This document shows positions 48,001 through 58,341 of a stretch of 64,000 bases of DNA, piece by piece. Under the pieces are notes generated by a model that saw nothing but the letters and a program-made list of their open reading frames with translations, searched no databases and had not been told where the DNA came from. Position 1 is the first letter of the stretch. Every line of letters starts with the position of its first letter. The translations under genes and the position numbers were made by a program. Source of the DNA: Intoshia linei (taxonomy: Eukaryota; Orthonectida; Rhopaluridae); contig LWCA01000058.1 of the NCBI GenBank assembly GCA_001642005.1, forward strand, positions 1 to 64,000, written 5' to 3'.

Positions 48001-49175
48001 TTTGCTTCAATTGCTTGGAAGATGAAAAAATTTTATGACGAATTTCATCTCAATAGGGTATTTATTAATAATTATTTATTTTCTATTAAATTTTTAATAA
48101 ATGTATAAATTTTAAGCGAATGGTAATTGAACTTACACAGATGGCTAGACGGCCATATGCTAAATGTCAAATTGATAAAAACATTGCTATACATAGCAAG
48201 GAATCGGTAAATTCTGACAAAGGAAGCAAATCATCCAAAAAAAAATATGTAATCTCATCAATACATTATGTATTTTTTCCAACCATCATTTAAATAATAG
48301 ATTGAAGAAAGATCAATACTTGCTGTAGAACCTTCAGCTATAACAAACAAAGCCATATGCACGTCAATTATTCAACTACCTAATGGTGGAATCGAAAACA
48401 AAGACGATCAGCAGGCTATTTTGATTTTTGGATCCACTGTCGTTGGTAATATTTTTATAACATACATATTACATTACATGTTAGTAGTTATCAACCATAA
48501 TTGTAAAGCGGTCTCGTATTCTTACACTTAAATGGTTTTACCTCTAGTCGGTTTAAAATAAATTGTAGAAAAAATTAACAATGTTAATTAAACATTTATC
48601 AAAATTTTAAATGATCCTAGTCAATACGCAATTCACTCTGATAGAAATCCCATGTTGACTTTAGGCTGATTTAATAGGGACTATGTATGTCAATTTTATT
48701 ATATTTAGACATATATAACAATTATGTCTAAGATGTTATTAGACATTAAGATATATACAATGCATTCGTATTTTAAGATATAAAGTTAATTTGTATAATG
48801 ATATGGTAAATTATGTAGAGTCATCTTATAACTTTCAGTATAGTCAGTGACTATTAGTCACCATTAGTTCAAAATTTCAATACAAATAAAAATTAAATGT
48901 AAAATAAAATACACTTTATAACGGATGTTGTCAGATCTGCGTGTGTCAAATAAACTTCAAGGGCATCGTTCGAGTATTATTTTCATAATTGTTCGCATTA
49001 TATAACGTTCATAAAACCAAACTTGTTAATTTTAATTCAATATAAATTCTGAATCAACTAATTGTAAACTTTAGATACAGAAAAAAAAGAAAAAAACAAA
49101 TTTTTAAATTTAGTAACCAAATATAAACATCCTCACAGAAAGTCTAGAATTGGAAATGATTCGGAAAGGACATAA
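36035..49175 (+). CDS. ATRN: Attractin / attractin-like membrane protein
   Basis: This large single-pass membrane glycoprotein is built from more than 20 exons. Exon 1 (36035-36082) plus exon 2 (from 36128) give a signal peptide, MKYLIYIGNLLVLLILFASI. It runs straight into kelch strands: SRAGHSSVINNGFMYIYGGY, LVLFGGFNDYRASH (37647-38116), YLYVIGGIKYG (39721-39880), RFGHSSSVY and IYIFGGYD. Four PSI-like cysteine blocks follow, including CEVCVTAAEQCVWC (40720), CNLCYTRRDCVW (42880), CNSSPYCRWC (43270) and CRDCLNIDSCLWC (44070). Then come laminin-EGF pieces (CQCNGHSACH, CHECVKSYYGNP, CYCSTRGEIGANC). The juxtamembrane part has TTFYVHVFDFNAPIKI, and VDLIQFFTTFF leads to SLLLFASIAWKMKKF. The tail RMVIELTQMARRPYA matches the conserved attractin tail. 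The last exon is about 49076-49175. The N-terminal CUB and EGF modules of vertebrate attractin were not found. Confidence 0.9.
36506..37002. mobile_element. hAT-like element in an attractin intron, 8-bp duplication
   Basis: The ends are TAGAGCCGTTTAAG and CTTAAAACGGCTCTG. Flanks are ctcacgag (36498-36505) and ctcatgag (37003-37010), 7 of 8. GC-rich patches such as 'gggccggaggcccc' just inside the ends contrast with the surroundings. No transposase was recognised. Confidence 0.8.
37080..37260 (-). repeat. Family E-like repeat, reverse orientation
   Basis: The string 'tttaccaaaaaatctttttc' and the phrases around it ('aatcccacttttgattcac', 'acaaaatcattgtgag') resemble, inverted and degraded, the family E interior at 3855-4268. 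The copy lies in an attractin intron. Confidence 0.3.
38264..38325. repeat. Right-end remnant of a hAT-like MITE
   Basis: 'ctcagtccccatgagacac' and 'gccaaatttgggaaccactg' parallel 'cctcagactctgtaggccca' and 'tttgggaaccactg' at the right end of the 16627-17069 element. No left end was seen nearby. Confidence 0.55.
38591..39156. mobile_element. hAT-like element with perfect 8-bp target duplication
   Basis: The left end is CAGGGATTGGAAATAATTG and the right end is CCAATTAATTCCAATCCCTG. Both are flanked by gttgtagc (38583-38590 and 39157-39164). Inside each end is a series of AATTGATT/AATTAATT units, so the element is largely a palindrome of ATTGATT words. It lies in the attractin intron between kelch exons. 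Confidence 0.85.
39936..40382. mobile_element. pogo-like MITE carrying a nested family A repeat
   Basis: TACAGTAAAATCTCGAAAAG at the left is inverted as CTTTTCGAGCGTCTACTGTA at the right, both ending in TA. Inside, GTGAGCA and GTGGTCA extend the pair. The family A repeat copy at about 40070-40235 lies within, so A inserted later or was captured. A second member of the same family is at 44946-45070. Confidence 0.75.
40070..40235 (+). repeat. Family A repeat, short copy
   Basis: 'gcgtagatttctgaagttga' and 'tatcaaatggaataagctct' are followed directly by the CA-repeat right end 'cacacacacaaacaaatatt' and 'atataagtaagga'. It therefore looks like the long copies with the middle removed. Confidence 0.65.
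40893..41175. repeat. Family B repeat copy
   Basis: 'gtactacgtacaaacagcac', 'ctagctctgccgatggcac' and 'attcacgttgaaaatctaac' recur nearly unchanged at 44503-44610 and 51548-51735. The longer copies share a further stretch ('aaaaacaattgttattcca'). The gcacctagctctgcc core is GC-rich for this genome. The class is unknown. Confidence 0.75.
41255..41866 (-). mobile_element. Internally deleted mariner-like element
   Basis: Inverted ends AGGGTGGGCCGTAAGT and ACTTATGGCCCACCCT bound 612 bp in an attractin intron. It encodes, on the minus strand, only the C-terminal half of a mariner transposase (see separate entry). The right flank is TTTA rather than a clean TA, so the exact boundary is uncertain. 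Confidence 0.75.
41372..41862 (-). pseudogene. Mariner-type transposase, C-terminal fragment
   Basis: The frame opens within the terminal repeat (MGHKLRTKELG), then has FVLDPFFFNLT-like, GDGYLKII, MQGGAPSHYA, NWIGRRGTVELAPRSPDLTP and IDFYFW. A frame change near 41540-41560 leads to IVYSTRISDVDHLHQQIIRG. The SPDLTPIDF block with the last catalytic aspartate is intact. The second aspartate, normally in QDGAPxHY, is replaced by glycine. The DNA-binding half is absent. It is therefore inactive. Such elements are commonest in arthropods but occur widely. Confidence 0.8.
41926..42587. mobile_element. hAT-like element with perfect 8-bp duplication and a transposase remnant
   Basis: Terminal repeats are CAGTGGTTCTCAACC and GGTTGAGAAACACTG, flanked on both sides by gattacac (41918-41925 and 42588-42595). 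Near 42320-42420 the plus strand encodes AKLLSVEEELRVCLSKTRAR, followed by IKNFVKKYQAQISH and a stop. That is the conserved C-terminus of ZBED/Tip100-like hAT transposases. The rest of the transposase is gone. A second copy of the right end lies at 60690-60825. Confidence 0.87.
43452..43600 (+). repeat. Family C repeat copy
   Basis: 'cgtggagaggggctaggtgc' with 'catatgacc', 'tataatca', 'cttttttaatatattcatag' and 'gtataccaaagttattgt' matches 49812-49965 and 56145-56240 on the same strand. It lies in an attractin intron. Confidence 0.7.
44503..44610. repeat. Family B repeat copy, short
   Basis: 'ctacgtacaaacaacaccta' and 'gctctgccgagggcac' continue with 'attcacgttgaaaatctaac', as in the copy at 40893. 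It sits in an attractin intron between EGF exons. Confidence 0.7.
44946..45070. mobile_element. pogo-like MITE, short member
   Basis: TACAGTAGACACTCGAAAAG at the left and 'aaaaagtggtcatttttcaa' at the right form the same kind of inverted pair as at 39936-40382. The right terminus is eroded. Confidence 0.6.
46695..46912. mobile_element. MITE with CAGGGCCGAA ends
   Basis: CAGGGCCGAATCAAC at the left and GTTCGGCTCTG at the right form a short inverted pair around 218 bp of AT-rich DNA in an attractin intron. Similar right ends occur near 61938 ('tatgttcggctctgccc') and, weaker, near 45645. Confidence 0.5.
47031..47256. mobile_element. pogo-like MITE adjoining a hAT insertion
   Basis: TACAATTCTCTAACTCTTCA and, at the right, GAGTTATAGAGAGAATACTG followed by TA form an imperfect inverted pair. 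The right end overlaps the 8-bp duplication of the next element. The hAT element at 47260 therefore landed in the tip of this MITE. Confidence 0.55.
47260..47913. mobile_element. hAT-like element with perfect 8-bp duplication CTGTATAT
   Basis: The left end is CAGGCATTCTCAACCC and the right end CGTTGAGAATGGCTG, flanked by ctgtatat at 47252-47259 and 47914-47921. A 68-codon open frame inside (47310-47516) has no recognised family. The element lies between the juxtamembrane and transmembrane exons of attractin. Confidence 0.85.
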
Positions 49176-49811
49176 TTGTGTATATAATATGTGTAGCATT
49201 GAATACATTTTAATTTTCTCAATTATTTTTTAATTTATATACATGTATTGTGTTTGTTTTAAAATCCTATATTATAAAATATTTAAATATATATATAAAT
49301 ACATATAACATGTATAATCAATCTACAATCTAAAAAGTAAAAAAAATAAAATTTAACCGAAAGATAATTTACACGATTGTAGTGCCTGACATCGTTGATG
49401 AAATTGTCAAATGAAAAATTAGAATTAATTAAATTCAATAAAAGTGTAAACAATCAAATACCCACTTTAAGTATCCGGCATAAGATGGATAATCCATTTG
49501 AATAGGTGTCCATTATTTGAGGTGACAATACTGGAATGTGACACTTATCGAGGATAATTGAAATGAAATGGAGTAAACTAATAGGAATTAAATTCAATGA
49601 ATCGATGAGACATTAATGTGAATTATTGCTTATTTTAGTTTTTCCTTGGGCACAATACTTTTTGTTCTTGTATTATGATTAATGTTTAGGTTTATTTTAT
49701 ATTCAACTTTTTTTCATCGTTGGTCAAAATCAAAATGTTTGACATGTTACTCTAAAATATTTTGTAATATTATAATATTGAATATCAGGTTATAACTTAT
49801 AAGCTTGTTCA

Positions 49812-49965
49812 AGGTCGTGGAGATAAGGCATAGGGGCCATTTGACCCGGACCTATAATCATGAGGGCCTACTTTTTTAATTTATTAATAGATAATGTTGG
49901 AAAATGTCTTAAGTATATCAAAAGTATATTATAATAAAATGTTCTGTGCGATTTCCAACGGTTAT
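49812..49965 (+). repeat. Family C repeat copy
   Basis: 'cgtggagataaggcatagg', 'catttgacccggacctataa', 'tcatgagggcctactttttt' and 'attaatagataatgttgg' are shared with the other family C copies. This is the clearest copy. Confidence 0.7.
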
Positions 49966-50252
49966 TTTTAATTTTTAGATAATAAACCATCGATTAAGCA
50001 ATGTAATTTTTAAGTCCTATTTTTGAAAAATTTTTTTTCATGTAAATTAAAATGTAAACATCTATGATATGATTATAAAATCTTGTATTAAAAATACAAT
50101 GTTTTATTATATCGAAAATTCATCTTTTCACTTTTAAAATGCTAATTTCATTAAATGAAATATTGATTTTTGGAACCCCAGTAAAAAATTTCACCGATTT
50201 TGACACTATACATGTAAATATGTTTGTATTGATATAAATCTATATTTTATAA

Positions 50253-50472
50253 CAGTGGGCACCAAACTACGGTCCGCGAACTACAAATATATTACAAAAT
50301 ACACCGGTGATAGCTTACAAATTATCATATATCATCGACTTAGATATTAAATATATACTATCGACTTCTGATTTCTAGATCATGAGAAACTTATTAATTC
50401 CATTTTCCATCTGGCCCGCCGATTTATTTTTAAGTTATTTCGGCCCCATGTCAAAAAGTTTGGTGGCCACCG
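50253..50472. mobile_element. hAT-like MITE with 8-bp duplication
   Basis: The inverted ends are CAGTGGGCACCAAACT and AGTTTGGTGGCCACCG. Flanks are ttttataa (50245-50252) and ttttatag (50473-50480), 7 of 8. Inside, 'acggtccgcgaacta' and 'catctggcccgccga' are typical of nonautonomous hAT elements. Confidence 0.82.
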
Positions 50473-51547
50473 TTTTATAGATTTAATGAAAATGTACAAT
50501 GCATAATAAATAAGTATTAAAACTATTATAATTATAATGGTTACACAATAATACATTTTTTTTTTAATTTTTCAATTTATTTGTGAAACTATTAAATATT
50601 TATTATAAATCATGGCTGAGTTAATGTACATTGAAATATGTGTGTATTAATGATGAAACTATAACTAATAGTTTAAGTAATTTTTTCAGACTTTATTTCA
50701 TTTTTTAATTTTTGAAAATTATTTTAATTGCATTTTCATCTACTTTGTTGGCCAAAATTTACTTGTTAAAATAAGACAATGATTCAATATTGTATATGCC
50801 TTGTTTTCATTTCAATAGTATATTGGTTTTTTAATCAATTTTAAATGAAATGTGTAACATTTTAATCATCTGTCATTTATTATTATGAATTTCGTGTATT
50901 CCATGACGCGTATGTGAAATGGATCAATTTATTCAATAAATTAGAATATTTTACCATATCAAGCCATATAACAGCAGTTGCGTGCAGTAAATTATTGTTT
51001 TATTGTAAAATATTGGTGTTTAATTAAAGTTATCCCGACAAATGACAAATACAAGTGCATTTGATAATCATTATAATTCAATGATGTGGAACACATTTTT
51101 AATCGAATATTTAGTGGTTTCAATTATAGTCCGAAATAAAATGATAAAATGTATATATAAAATTGAACATCGAAATGTATCCTTTTTAAAGTTTTTTAGA
51201 TTTTATGTAAGACGTATTCAATGTGGAATACGTAAGAAAAAGCGCGACGCGATTAATTGAGTTGTTCTTTTAGAAAATAATACAAAAAAATAGAAAATTT
51301 GTCATGGCTTGTACAATGAACATGGTACTTTGTTCATTAAACATATAATATGCTGTTGATATAGTTTTGGTGGTACCTCCAATAGAATTATATATATTTA
51401 TATACCAATGATGCCAACTGATACATCTACGCATCTATATCTAGGCATCCTTAAATATAGATACGATTTTTTTTCTTAAAAGGGCCATTAATTTTTTACC
51501 TGAAAACCAATGTCACCAGTTATATATAATAACTAGCTTGGCAATTT

Positions 51548-51735
51548 TGTACTACGTAAAAACAGCACCTAGCTCTGCTGAGGGCACTGTTTTATTATAC
51601 CAAAAAAATAAATTTACGTTGAAAATCTAACTTAAAAATTCTACTATTAACTATTATCAATCCTTTGTTTTGTTAACATTTGCATAAAGAATTTAAAAAC
51701 AATTGTTATCCCATTTATTTAATTTATTAACAGAA
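51548..51735. repeat. Family B repeat copy
   Basis: 'gtactacgtaaaaacagcac' and 'ctagctctgctgagggcac' continue into 'gttgaaaatctaacttaaaa' and 'aaaaacaattgttatccca', the same order as the copy at 40893. Confidence 0.75.
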
Positions 51736-52179
51736 TGTGTGTATAATATTAAAAATAAAGTAAAAACAGTCCAATTCTAAAAATTGTCTTAAATCGCAAA
51801 AATTCCAAAAAAAATAAAATTATAAAAACATATTTTGTCATTTTCAATGTGATGACATATATTCAGTATCAATTTAATAAATACTTAAAAATACCAATTG
51901 TGTATAAATAATTAATTGAATCTTCACTTTATAAATATTTCAGTCGAATTTTACCATTATTGGAAAGGATTGTAATATAAAAAAATGATTGATGTTAAAA
52001 ATTTATCCATACTTTTCGCCTTTTTTCTTGTGAATGTTACTTTTCTTTTTACCATTTTAAGTTAAATTTGTAACAATTATCAATAAAAAAATCGCGTTTC
52101 AGTTAATATAAATTTAATTTAATAAATTCGTTGCTGTAGTGTTAAAATTTGATGATTATAAAAAATGTTTAAAAAATGA

Positions 52180-52935
52180 AAATTCGAAATTTAAAAATTG
52201 CGTAGCAATGAAAAAAATTCCCAAGAAATGAATTATATAGATTTTCACCCATATGTTTTCATTGGAAATGTGTAGACGTACAATACACATTTTTTTTTTG
52301 AAGTTGTAGGATCAATATTTACATTTTCAATTTTTGATTTTAATCGAAATATTTGAAAAATATTGGTTGATAATATATTAAAAATTATTTTTCACCGGGA
52401 ATGCGTAGATTTCTGGGGTTGAAATTTTGCATATATATCAACTGGAATAAGTTCTATCAGAATAATGCTTTTTTTAAATTTTCGGGCAGTTAATTATTTC
52501 ATATTTTTTGTTTTAATAAAATATTTCGGAAAAAAATATATGAATACTAAAATGCTTTTTTTGACCGTGAAGTCGTCACTTACTCGGATTGAAATTTTTA
52601 TGTGTGTTAAAATGATACAACTCTACCACTTGTAAATTTTTTTAAATTCTAGGGCTGTTTTCAAAAAAAAAGGAAGGGAATTTGGAGTTTTTTGCCATCA
52701 AGATATAATGTTTTTAAATTCTGCAACTCGTTTAATTTTTAAAAAAAAGGACAACAGGGGTTTTTGACCCTTAAGATGTGAAATTGGAAGGTTGAAATGT
52801 ATCTTAATATACGTTCCGAAAAAAACTGTAATTGGAATGTGGTTTTTAAAAAATTCTAAGACGCTAGTTATTTAAATAAAGCTGAACACACACACAGACA
52901 AACAAAAATCGCGTCGCATTTTATATAAGTTAGGA
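52180..52935 (+). repeat. Family A repeat, long copy
   Basis: It is the partner of the copy at 33780-34590 with the same order of phrases. It ends in a CA-rich tract ('acacacacagacaaacaa') and 'ttatataagttagga'. Differences are scattered substitutions and small indels, so both copies are old. Confidence 0.7.
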
Positions 52936-52958
52936 TGTCTAATAATATTAGCTTATAG

Positions 52959-53151
52959 GAGGGGTTCTCACACATTTTTCACGGCGGACCGTTAATAAAT
53001 TATAAAATTTATCGCAGAGAATTAAAGCGAAATTACTAGGATCATTAAAAAAATTTATACTAAAAAATAATAAATTGACTCGTAATTAGTAAGACAAATT
53101 ATTTCCCGAACCGGCAAAAAATTTTCACGGACCAGCATTTGGGAAACACTA
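52959..53151. mobile_element. hAT-like MITE with GCTTATAG-type duplication
   Basis: The left end is GAGGGGTTCTCACACATTTT and the right end CATTTGGGAAACACTA. Flanks are gcttatag (52951-52958) and ggttatag (53152-53159), 7 of 8. The interior 'acggcggaccgttaa' and 'taaagcgaaatta' is shared with the copy at 60055-60225. Confidence 0.75.
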
Positions 53152-55288
53152 GGTTATAGTATTTACTAGTTATAATTTTATCAATGGATAAAAATCTAAT
53201 TAAGAGTCGAAAAGTATTTCACCAAACCGACATCTTGTTTCGAATTATTCATATACAATGTATTAAATATATATAGTATATAGAATGTATATTATACATA
53301 TGTATTAATTAGTGTTTATACAACACGAAAAAAATATACTGGAATAATAAGCTTTTTATAAAATTATGTTAAGATATCAATATTATTACTGAGATGAAAT
53401 ACTGTCAAAATAAGTAATAATAGCTCTGCGTGACCTAAACAATGTCCTGTGGGCCTCATATGGTCCGCTGATTTATCACATGTGACTAAATTAAGATTTG
53501 CATCTAATATAAAGAGATGCATTATATATTGTCAAACTCAATATCATTAATGTTTTATAAAAACAAAATTCGTTAGTCAACAAAAAATATCGAAAATGAA
53601 TGAAAAATATTTAGTTTTTTTATTTTATCAAATTGAAATTAAAATTTTGAAAATTGGAGATTTAAGTCGTTGGCGAATCAAGGTCGTGGATAGGAAACAC
53701 TAAAATTCAAGAACTAAAATTTTAAAAACTGAAATGATAAAATAAGAGGTCACATTAAAATTCGAGACCTACGTATACAAATTAAAAAAATGTTAGATTT
53801 CCCTATCCTCTTTTTAACTTCAGCCTTAATCCTACTGAAGTAACATTTTCACTTACTATACAAAAATTTTTTCTTAAATCATCTATTTATTTAGAATATT
53901 TATATTAATAAAATATTAATATAATAAAGCAATGACGAAGGACCTTTCCTATGACGAAATGTGGCTCAGATATGGCCCTATCATTTTTCACAGCTTAAAT
54001 TCAAGAAAAAATAAAATTGTTTTTTTTGAATGTGATGAATCACTGAATTATTATTCAGTATCTGCTTTCGATAAGTCAAAAATATTTTTTATTAATAACA
54101 TGCGCTCCACAAAAAAAACACATGTAAATAAAAATCACATCATTCAATTGGAAATAATATTTTGATTCCAATTAATATATTACCGCAACTTGAGGTCGCA
54201 TTAAAAAATAGTCTAACTTTCATAAAATTAATAAAATATTTAGATAACGGTAACATTTCAATTATAAAATGAAGTTACCATAAAGTGAACACAAGTTTTT
54301 ATATTTGTGAAATATTTTTATATGGAGTGAACGTGCGATTATTTATATTCTAATTTTTGTGGAAGTTGGTCTGATGAACATTGTGAAAAGATTTATCAAA
54401 AAATCAGCATGTTTGAAAAGCGATACACAAAACAATACTATATAAACAAAGTTGTGTGATTAATAATTACTGATTATGTTTGGTCTATAAAGTTTTTATG
54501 TTGTTAACTTATACTTTTAAAAGAGAGCTCGAGACTGGGAGCCGAACATGATTTTATGCTAATACTTATTCAATTATGTACAGAATATTATAATGTCATA
54601 TATATTATAATGTTTATGTATGTTTTTTTAGTTTACATATATACAATATATACAATACAATAATTATGTTAATAATACAATGTTAATACATGTAAAATGT
54701 TTATAATGTCATTATTAATGATTATTTAATTATTAATTAATACATAGTTTATATTAATGTAATATTATTAAATGTCGATTAATGATTCATTAATATGTTA
54801 ATAAAATCAATAAATAAACTTATCAAATGTAATATAACACGGGCTTCAACGGTGTAACCATGGATATATCATAATATATACTTTTATCCTCGAATAAAGT
54901 TCAAATTTAGTTTTTAGATAACATTTTTTATGATACATTTCAAATGTATAAACGCAACTCAAGAGCTTTAGTAAAGCTCTAGAATCTATTTTTAATGACT
55001 ATCATAGATATAAACTAATCTTTTTAATACAATGTAATTAAAAGTCAATTTATTACATTTTTTATCAAACTTCTAATACATATTAAATTAGATAGCGTTA
55101 ATTAGAAATAATTACTATCATTGCGAACATATCATTTTTAAATCTATTTTATTTCTGTAAATAATTTATAATTTAGATGATATTGGAAAAATTTTTTCGT
55201 TTTTGATGTAGCGAAATTTTGTTAGTCCAGCACGAGTAACGCTGTAAAACGTGAAATAATATTAAAATTTAAGGATTTTCATTTATAC

Positions 55289-55459
55289 TACAGTGTGTAT
55301 CATTGAAAACAGTGCACTTGAAAATAATTAATTTATTTAATTATTCGATATTATTGTTTCCCACAAATAAAAATTACATGGCTAATTCTTTATTTTGTCA
55401 ATGCACTCATAATATGAAATTTTTGAACAAATGCACTGTTCTAATTGGTACACCCTGTA
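55289..55459. mobile_element. Short palindromic mariner-like MITE
   Basis: TACAGTGTGTATCATTGAAA extends into ACAGTGCACTT on the left. The right has AATGCACTGTTCTAATT and GGTACACCCTGTA, the inverted counterpart. The ends are mariner-like (TACAGGGTGT type). The open frames crossing this stretch on both strands are by-products. Confidence 0.7.
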
Positions 55460-55803
55460 CGTATTTAGTAAATAATATTTACCAACGCGTAGGACGATTT
55501 TTGGATTTATCAATATTTTTAACAAATAACATACATAATGTTCATAGTAATCATTTTTTGTCTGGTTAAGACTAACTTTCCTCAAAAATAACTAAAAAGT
55601 ATAAAATGTAAAAAATGTAATATTCACCAACCTAGGGTACAGTTATGTGTTAGGATTGCTTAAAAAAATTTGAAATACGTTTTCGAGTGTGTTAAAAAAA
55701 ATTGTGTCTAACATTCAAATTTCAACTCTATAAAATAATTAATCCTTCCCGACTACCGCTCTGTTCAATTTAGTACTAACAGACAGGCCATTGATAGGAT
55801 GGT

Positions 55804-56137
55804 TACTGTCTTTTCTCGATTATAATCAGACCCCTGAAATACAAATTTTCAGTGAAATTTTTAACTAAATAAAATTTGAATATAAGCAGTTTCTGTTTGT
55901 ATTCGAAAGAAAGATCTTTAACAAAAAAATAAATAACATCAATTTATTTCTAAAAACTAACTTCCTTCATACAATAGAATGTCTAATTTATAAGTTTACA
56001 GTAATTAGAAAAAAACTTTTAGTGTATTTTTTATATTTTTCAAGGTCTGCTTAAAAGTCTGCTTGTTTTTAATTATAAGCATTTTTCCCTCTAGTCTCGA
56101 ATATAAGAAGACTTCTTATAATCGAGAAAAGACAGTA
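55804..56137. mobile_element. MITE with 22-bp perfect terminal inverted repeats
   Basis: The left end begins TACTGTCTTTTCTCGATT and continues ATAA. The right end is its exact inverse, ending in AAAAGACAGTA. The interior is AT-rich and noncoding. Perfect ends suggest a fairly recent insertion. The family is probably pogo/mariner-like by the TA boundary. Confidence 0.75.
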
Positions 56138-56144
56138 GGGGTTA

Positions 56145-56240
56145 TATGACAATCATGAGGGTCTACTTTTTAATTTATTAATAGGTAATATTGGAAAATT
56201 TTTTAAGTATACCAAAATTATCGTATAATAAAATTTTCCA
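56145..56240 (+). repeat. Family C repeat copy, shortened
   Basis: It starts at 'gacaatcatgagggtctact' and continues 'aatttattaataggtaatat' and 'ttaagtataccaaaattatc', as in the other copies. The left part is missing, apparently truncated by the MITE at 55804-56137 immediately upstream. Confidence 0.65.
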
Positions 56241-58341
56241 TGCGTTTTTGTCTGTGCCGTTTTTGTTTGACCCTTTTTGTATTTGATGTTTCCAATGATA
56301 CACTAACCTGTACTTTAAACATTTTTTTAATATATGAAAAGTCACCAATCGGATAAGATGGACCTTTCTATTACCAACAACATGCCGTCTTTCATATTTA
56401 ATAACTATCAATAATCAACAACACAATTTTTACACATTCAATTGCCCCTTTCAATATTCAATAATATTAAATTTCTGAACGGATCAAGTCTTAGCTAATT
56501 AAATTAATTTAAATCTTTGAAAATTAGTTATATGCTCTTAATTAAGCTTTAATTTAAAATTTTTTTAATTTTGAAATTAATTGAATGGTACAAGATATTC
56601 CATATCATATTCAATATTCCACAAATGTCATTTATTGAATAACAAAACTAAATTGAAATAGTAAGAAATGTTTATTAGATGCTGCACGTTATTTAAATGA
56701 TATTACTTTCAGACCTGGGGCATATTGAAGGACAAACAATGGTTACATTTATCATTAAATGATGATTGCTTGTGGTTAAATATTTTAACATGTTACTTTG
56801 AAAAATGATGTATTAAATTAAAACTTGGCATTGTTTGTCATGTATCAAGCGAATTGTGGCAAAATGAATACATTTGTAGATCCCTGGACGTTCAATAGTA
56901 TAATAACGGAAAAAAGACAATAGTATTTGGAATTGTATGCACAAAACAGAACATTACATTACACTCAAGTATTATCTAAATTCACTTTTGTCGGTATTAG
57001 ATGGAACCCTGCTACAATACTTTCTAAATAATTCTATAGATGAAAGGTTAAATGATTAAACTTCAATCTCAATTTCATAAATGTAATACATTTTACATTA
57101 TTCATATCTTGTGGCGGCAGTTTCTTCATGTTGTAATAAATTATCATTATTCGGAATGGTCAAATAACGGTAGGGTTTAATTGATTGTTGTATCATTTCA
57201 CGCGTAAATTATATATTTACAATATATAAATTTGCAATTTGATATCAAATGATATACTCACCATGTTCTCATATCTCTAATGATTCACATCAATTGTAGC
57301 ATTACATATTTTATACCCATGAATAATTTATTCTTCTTTTCATCTTTTTTTAATGGTTAATTTATTTTTTAACTGTATTTCTCATAAAATTACATTTTGA
57401 TTTACATTTTAATGAGTCGTACATTCAGTGTACCAAAATCATTTTTTGTAATAATAAAATGGTTTTAAGGGTAAAATTTAATAAAATTGTAATGCATGCA
57501 TGTTATGAATCAACATTTGATGAGATTTATTTATATTCATTAAATGGAATACATTTATTTGATTTTCTATTAAAATAATTTATTAACTTTAACAATTAAA
57601 AGTATTATAAAATGCTTTGAAATTTTGATCACCGATTGGGTTAACAACTGTGATACCGATTCAAGACAAAATAGAACCCTTCAATCAAATTAAGTGAGGT
57701 CAAACCAAAGTAACGGATATGGTAGATAGATTAATATTTAAGGTTATCGATTGACTAAATTTTGAGTCGTTACTATTTTGGATTTAGTACATCGGTGGTT
57801 CACCGATGAATATTGTTTTGACAATTACAACTTACAACGGTAGTATATTGGCACGCCCACATAATTATTAAAAAATCAGTAAAGAAAAAAGATAAATGAA
57901 TTGCGTGAGCCAATACTAATCGTTATCGATTTTTATCGACACGCATTAATGGATACATTATAGTAAGTACGATATAATCATTTTAATCAAATCAAAAAGT
58001 TTGATTACAATTTGTAAAACAATATTGAAACGTGTTTTTTTCGTTTACTATCCATTTAAATATCCAATAAAATACACAACTGTGCCATTTTAATCGAGTC
58101 ATACAATATAATAAAATTAAACAAGTGTAAACAATCAAATTGAAGCCACACACTATCAACTTATCAATATCAGTATTATCTAAAAATTTCCATTACGTTA
58201 TCGAATTTTATTGGATTTAAAAACACTTATTCTTCCAACACTTGTACTATTTACAATAATTATAAAATTTAATATCGACAATTTGTCAATTTACAAATTT
58301 ATACTCACTTAAACAAAAATCTTAGCAAATTATAAATACTT

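Larger units (their letters stand above)
49176..58341. other. Gene-poor interval
   Basis: I could support no gene between the attractin stop and 58342. The interval holds the repeats listed separately and long AT-rich runs. Isolated open frames at 51042-51260 (72 codons, ending KKKRDAIN) and 53932-54165 (77 codons, MTKDLSYDEMWLRYGP) have no recognised family or partner exons. The second is the less repetitive in composition and is the better candidate if anything is expressed here. Confidence 0.5.

Noticed and set aside
55303-55585. Overlapping open frames of 88 and 67 codons on opposite strands
   Set aside because: They cross a palindromic MITE (55289-55459), which produces mirrored frames; no family match.
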